Assembly (NCBI RefSeq): GCF_030269125.1 | Contig: NZ_BSSM01000027.1 | Coordinates: 1 to 64,000 of the forward strand | Origin: Streptomyces hygroscopicus subsp. hygroscopicus | GTDB lineage: Bacteria > Actinomycetota > Actinomycetes > Streptomycetales > Streptomycetaceae | Length of the DNA stretch: 64,000 nt | Direction: 5' to 3' | In this document: positions 61,417 through 64,000 of the stretch, piece after piece | Numbering within the stretch: the stretch's first letter is position 1 | Layout: every line of letters begins with the position of its first letter | Notes under the pieces: generated by a model | Told to the model about the DNA's origin: nothing | The model's database searches: none | The model's input: the letters and a program-made list of their open reading frames with translations, nothing else | Translations under genes and position numbers: made by a program

Positions 61417-62253
61417 TTGAACCGCAAGGAGTTGAACCCCGACGCCTCGCCTCAGGCGGCCTTCGGGGCGCGTATGCGCAGCAAGCGGGAGGCACGCGGC
61501 TGGACCCAGGAGGACCTCGCCACCCTCACTGAATATTCCAGCGTGCATATCTCGGCCATCGAAACTGGTCGGAAGCCTCCAACCCTTCGCTTTTCGCGTA
61601 GTGCTGACAGGGCATTCGGCATCTCCGACACAGCGGAGTCGTTCGAGCGCGAGTACCGCGAGATCAAGCACGGCAACCTGCTGGAGGGCTTCCCGGAGTA
61701 CATCAAGTATGAGGGGAGGGCAGCGGAGATCCGGCTGTACGAGATCGGGATCGTCCCTGGGCTGCTACAGACACCGGAGTACGCACGGGTGCTGGCAAAC
61801 AGCGCGGTGCGGCGAGGCGCCATCACACCCGAACAAGCGGATGAACGCGTTGCGTTCCTGGCGGAGCGGCAAGCCGCCCTGAAGCGGCCTCGCCCGCCCA
61901 TGATGTTGGTGGTGATGGACGAGAGCTGCGTTCGCAGACCGGTCGGCGGCCCCAAGGTCATGAACGCTCAGCTTGATCGGCTGACTCAGTTCGCCGAACT
62001 GCCGAACACCGTGCTCCAGATCGCCCCGTATGGCATAGGGGAGCGCCGTACGTTTGACCTCCCCATGTATCTGCTGACGATGCCGGACCTGTCCGTGGTC
62101 GCATACGCGGAGTCCCAGTTGCGGGGACACGTGGATCGCGAAACGACAGCCGTACTCCCCCTGTTGTCGGCCTACCATCAGTTGCAGGCCGAAGCTCTGC
62201 CTCAGGCGGCATCGGTGGCCATGATCAATGAGGTACGAAAGGGCACCCCGTGA
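61417..62253 (+). CDS. XRE-family regulator with DUF5753 domain
   Basis: A 278-aa protein. The helix-turn-helix lies at residues ~15-50 (GARMRSKREARGWTQEDLAT; EYSSVHISAIETGRKPPTLR) and the DUF5753 sensor domain at ~95-270 (YEGRAAEIRLYEIGIVPGLL, QTPEYARVLANSAVRRGAIT). The TTG at 61417 fits the family's NRKELNP start; no upstream ATG is usable. Such regulators, paired with DUF397 proteins, control development and antibiotic synthesis in streptomycetes (WhiJ/AbaA-like sets). Two DUF397 genes follow, the first overlapping its stop. Confidence 0.88.
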   Translation: MNRKELNPDASPQAAFGARMRSKREARGWTQEDLATLTEYSSVHISAIETGRKPPTLRFSRSADRAFGISDTAESFEREYREIKHGNLLEGFPEYIKYEGRAAEIRLYEIGIVPGLLQTPEYARVLANSAVRRGAITPEQADERVAFLAERQAALKRPRPPMMLVVMDESCVRRPVGGPKVMNAQLDRLTQFAELPNTVLQIAPYGIGERRTFDLPMYLLTMPDLSVVAYAESQLRGHVDRETTAVLPLLSAYHQLQAEALPQAASVAMINEVRKGTP

Positions 62254-62444
62254 CGACCGACTCCCCCCGCTGGTTCACGTCCTCCTACAGCAACAACGGC
62301 GGCGCCTGCGTGGAGGTTGCCGCCAACGTCCCCGGCACCGTCCCCGTCCGCGACACCAAGGACCGCGACGCCGGCACCCTCACCTTCAGCACCGACTCCT
62401 GGTCCGCGTTCGTCCAGTTCGCCTCTCGAAAGGCATCCTCGTGA
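62250..62444 (+). CDS. DUF397 protein 1
   Basis: A 64-aa DUF397 protein: DSPRWFTSSYSNNGGACVEV, AANVPGTVPVRDTKDRDAGT, then LTFSTDSWSAFVQFA. Its GTG overlaps the XRE gene stop by four bases. DUF397 proteins act with XRE-DUF5753 partners, likely as antagonists. It is 95% or so identical by eye to the next gene except at the C-terminus. Confidence 0.9.
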   Translation: MTTDSPRWFTSSYSNNGGACVEVAANVPGTVPVRDTKDRDAGTLTFSTDSWSAFVQFASRKASS

Positions 62445-62623
62445 CGACCGACTCCCCCCGCTGGTTCACCTCCTCCTACAGCAACAACGGCGGCAACTGC
62501 GTGGAAGTCGCCACCAACGTCCCCGGCACCGTCCCCGTCCGCGACACCAAGGACCGCGACGCCGGCACCCTCACCTTCAGCACCGACTCCTGGTCCGCGT
62601 TCGTCCAGTTCGCCTCGGACCAG
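62250..62623 (+). repeat. 191-bp tandem duplication of the DUF397 gene
   Basis: Bases 62250-62432 and 62441-62623 match almost base for base, including synonymous positions, with only a handful of differences. The period is 191 bp. The high identity implies recent duplication or gene conversion. Confidence 0.88.
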
Positions 62624-62632
62624 CGCGCCTGA
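62441..62632 (+). CDS. DUF397 protein 2
   Basis: A 63-aa DUF397 protein nearly identical to the preceding one; visible changes are Gly-Ala-Cys to Gly-Asn-Cys, Ala-Asn to Thr-Asn, and the last residues (DQRA instead of RKASS). Its GTG overlaps the first gene's stop. The pair arose by a recent tandem duplication of about 191 bp. Confidence 0.9.
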   Translation: MTTDSPRWFTSSYSNNGGNCVEVATNVPGTVPVRDTKDRDAGTLTFSTDSWSAFVQFASDQRA

Positions 62633-62645
62633 CACACCGCACGCA

Positions 62646-62684
62646 GGAACGGGCCCGTCCGAACGAATGGGAGGGGCCCGTTCC
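62646..62684 (+). terminator. Terminator after the DUF397 genes
   Basis: GGAACGGGCCC (62646-62656) pairs perfectly with GGGCCCGTTCC (62674-62684) over a 17-base loop, 13 nt after the DUF397 stop. Confidence 0.75.
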
Positions 62685-62776
62685 CGTACGCGGCCGGGCG
62701 GCGGCGTGCTGTCGTACTTGCGAGACGGCGTATCCGAAGGGACTCCCGCCCGTTGAACGGGTATGGCGGTCATCGC

Positions 62777-63154
62777 ATGAAGGGGAACAGACGCCCCCAA
62801 GGCCGACATCGAAGCGGCGCTGAAAGCTCGTGTGGTCCATCCCAGCGAGCGCGGGCATGGAGGCGAGGCGCATCGACGAGTTCACACGTCAGCACAGCAG
62901 CCGCGCGTGAGTGGTGGTTCACCCTGTACCCCGAGGTGCGGCCCACTGCTGAGCAGTCCGACCGGTTCTGCGACTCGGACGTGCTCGCCGGCGGCGAGAT
63001 CGGGTGGGAGCAGGACCCGAACGGCGTGTGTTTCCCCTGCACAGTGGCCGCACCCTGCTTGGAGGACGCCATGACACGGGCCGCGCGGCGACTCCGCCAG
63101 GAGACCGGGGTACACATCGCGCGCGTCGAAACCGAGATGAAGATGTTCGCCTGA
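62777..63154 (+). CDS. Hypothetical protein, possibly frameshifted relic
   Basis: Open from the ATG at 62777 for 125 codons. Only the part from about 62911 on (EWWFTLYPEVRPTAEQSDRF, then GEIGWEQDPNGVCFPCTVAA) looks like a conserved protein; the preceding ~45 residues are Arg/Ser/Gly-rich. Sensible peptide pieces in the other two frames (KADIEAALKARVV from 62799; MEARRIDEFTRQHSSR from 62857) suggest that the original gene has three single-base shifts, the net effect of which restores the frame. Function unknown. No good ribosome binding site. Confidence 0.5.
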   Translation: MKGNRRPQGRHRSGAESSCGPSQRARAWRRGASTSSHVSTAAAREWWFTLYPEVRPTAEQSDRFCDSDVLAGGEIGWEQDPNGVCFPCTVAAPCLEDAMTRAARRLRQETGVHIARVETEMKMFA

Positions 63155-63200
63155 AGAGGGACTCGTACGCCACGAGGACGTCTGACACGCCGCGCACGGG

Positions 63201-63234
63201 CACGGGCCCCCTCCCACCCGGGAAGGGGCCCGTG
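63201..63234 (-). terminator. Terminator of cystathionine beta-synthase gene
   Basis: CACGGGCCCC (63201-63210) pairs with GGGGCCCGTG (63225-63234) over 14 bases, 9 nt beyond the stop of the leftward gene. Confidence 0.75.
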
Positions 63235-63242
63235 TCGGTCGG

Positions 63243-64000
63243 TTACTTGTTGCCGCCCTTGGCCAGGAAGGCCAGCAGGTCCTGGCGGCTGACCACACCC
63301 TTCGGCTTGCCCTCGACGAGGACGATCGCCGCGTCCGCCGTGCCCAGCACCTGCATCAGGTCGCCGAGCGGCTCGCCGGAGCCCACCTGGGGCAGCGGGG
63401 CGCTCATGTGCTTCTCCAGCGGGTCCTCCAGCGAGGCGCGCTTGGAGAACAGGGCGTCCAGCAGCTCACGCTCCACGACCGAACCGACGACCTCGGCGGC
63501 CATCACGTCCGGGTGACCGGCGCCCGGCTTGACGACCGGCATCTGCGAGACGCCGTACTCGCGCAGCACCTCGATGGCCTGCCCGACGGTCTCCTCCGGG
63601 TGCATGTGCACGAGCGACGGGATGGTGGCGCCGGCCTTGTCGTTCAGGACGTCGGCGACGCGGGCGCTCGGGCCCTCGTCCTCCAGGAAGCCGTAGTCGG
63701 CCATCCACTCGTCGTTGAAGATCTTCGAGAGGTAGCCGCGGCCGCTGTCCGGCAGCAGCACCACGACGACGTCGTCCGGGCCGAGACCCTCGGCGACGCG
63801 CAGCGCGGCGACCACGGCCATGCCGCAGGAGCCGCCCACCAGCAGGCCCTCCTCCTTGGCCAGGCGGCGGGTCATCTGGAAGGCGTCCTTGTCGGACACG
63901 GCCACGATCTCGTCGGCGACGGTGCGGTCGTAGGCGGTCGGCCAGAAGTCCTCACCGACGCCCTCGATCAGGTACGGCCGGCCGGAGCCGCCGGAGTAGA
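63243..64000 (-). CDS. cbs: Cystathionine beta-synthase, C-terminal part (cut by window edge)
   Basis: The last ~252 residues of a PLP enzyme that condenses homocysteine with serine (or O-acetylserine) to cystathionine. The end of the catalytic domain reads YSGGSGRPYLIEGVGEDFWP, then GLLVGGSCGMAVVAALRVAE with the PLP-phosphate glycine loop and VVVVLLPDSGRGYLSKIFND. Two CBS domains follow (~residues 110-250 of this fragment; IPSLVHMHPEETVGQAIEVL, PKGVVSRQDLLAFLAKGG). The N-terminus with the PLP lysine is outside the window. With ahcY at the other end it links to homocysteine metabolism, although 63 kb apart. Confidence 0.93.
   Translation of the reverse strand, partial: YSGGSGRPYLIEGVGEDFWPTAYDRTVADEIVAVSDKDAFQMTRRLAKEEGLLVGGSCGMAVVAALRVAEGLGPDDVVVVLLPDSGRGYLSKIFNDEWMADYGFLEDEGPSARVADVLNDKAGATIPSLVHMHPEETVGQAIEVLREYGVSQMPVVKPGAGHPDVMAAEVVGSVVERELLDALFSKRASLEDPLEKHMSAPLPQVGSGEPLGDLMQVLGTADAAIVLVEGKPKGVVSRQDLLAFLAKGGNK

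Noticed and set aside
60087..63154. Integrative element or prophage
   Set aside because: The block looks accessory, but no integrase, transfer gene, phage structural gene or direct-repeat attachment pair was found.

Overview
The window looks like a chromosomal core segment of a Streptomyces (Actinobacteria). Evidence: very high G+C with third-position GC bias, GTG/TTG starts, a WhiB developmental regulator, F420 biosynthesis genes, five LytR-CpsA-Psr (LCP) proteins, a DraR/DraK-like two-component pair, XRE-DUF5753/DUF397 modules, and a gene order that I recall matching the S. coelicolor SCO3023-SCO3079 neighbourhood. Synteny and names are from memory, not from a search.

Layout. 1-7612: N-terminus of ahcY (cut by the window edge), a CDF metal transporter, manA, a SIS-domain protein, a 56-aa Trm112 protein, phosphomannomutase manB, a DUF3499 protein and a degenerate metallopeptidase-like protein. 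7835-13658: a secreted DUF5719 protein translationally coupled to a very large membrane glycosyltransferase 2, then whiB. 14274-18203: cysteine dioxygenase-like cupin, cofD/fbiB (coenzyme F420) and an AlkA-like DNA glycosylase. 18389-30273: a GDP-mannose pyrophosphorylase-like gene, a TIGR03089 protein, five LCP proteins, a second GT2 and a thioesterase. Together with manA and manB this gives a complete route from fructose-6-P to GDP-mannose next to enzymes that attach glycopolymers to the wall. 30889-43258: Cys/Met-rich copper-binding protein, acyl-CoA dehydrogenase, UDP-glucose dehydrogenase, CGNR zinc-finger protein, two VOC proteins, a purK-purE-dipeptidase operon, GtrA, draK/draR and a POT peptide transporter.

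43996-46473: anti-sigma kinase, anti-anti-sigma and SigB-type sigma factor (prsI/arsI/sigI type). 46580-52068: histidine-utilisation operon hutU-M20 amidohydrolase-hutF-hutI with a well-formed promoter and an overlapping 8+8 bp inverted repeat. 52207-56916: a PLP enzyme of the DAP/ornithine decarboxylase fold and an unusual cassette of three roadblock/LC7 proteins plus a repeat-containing adaptor, with no GTPase or sensor kinase. 57006-59483: RpiR regulator, a beta-carbonic anhydrase whose catalytic Arg is replaced, and a small membrane protein.

60087-63154 is accessory DNA: four tightly coupled small unknown genes divergent from an XRE-DUF5753 regulator with two near-identical DUF397 genes, and a possible frameshifted relic. 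The window ends in the C-terminal part of cystathionine beta-synthase. No rRNA, tRNA, IS element, integrase or CRISPR array was recognised.
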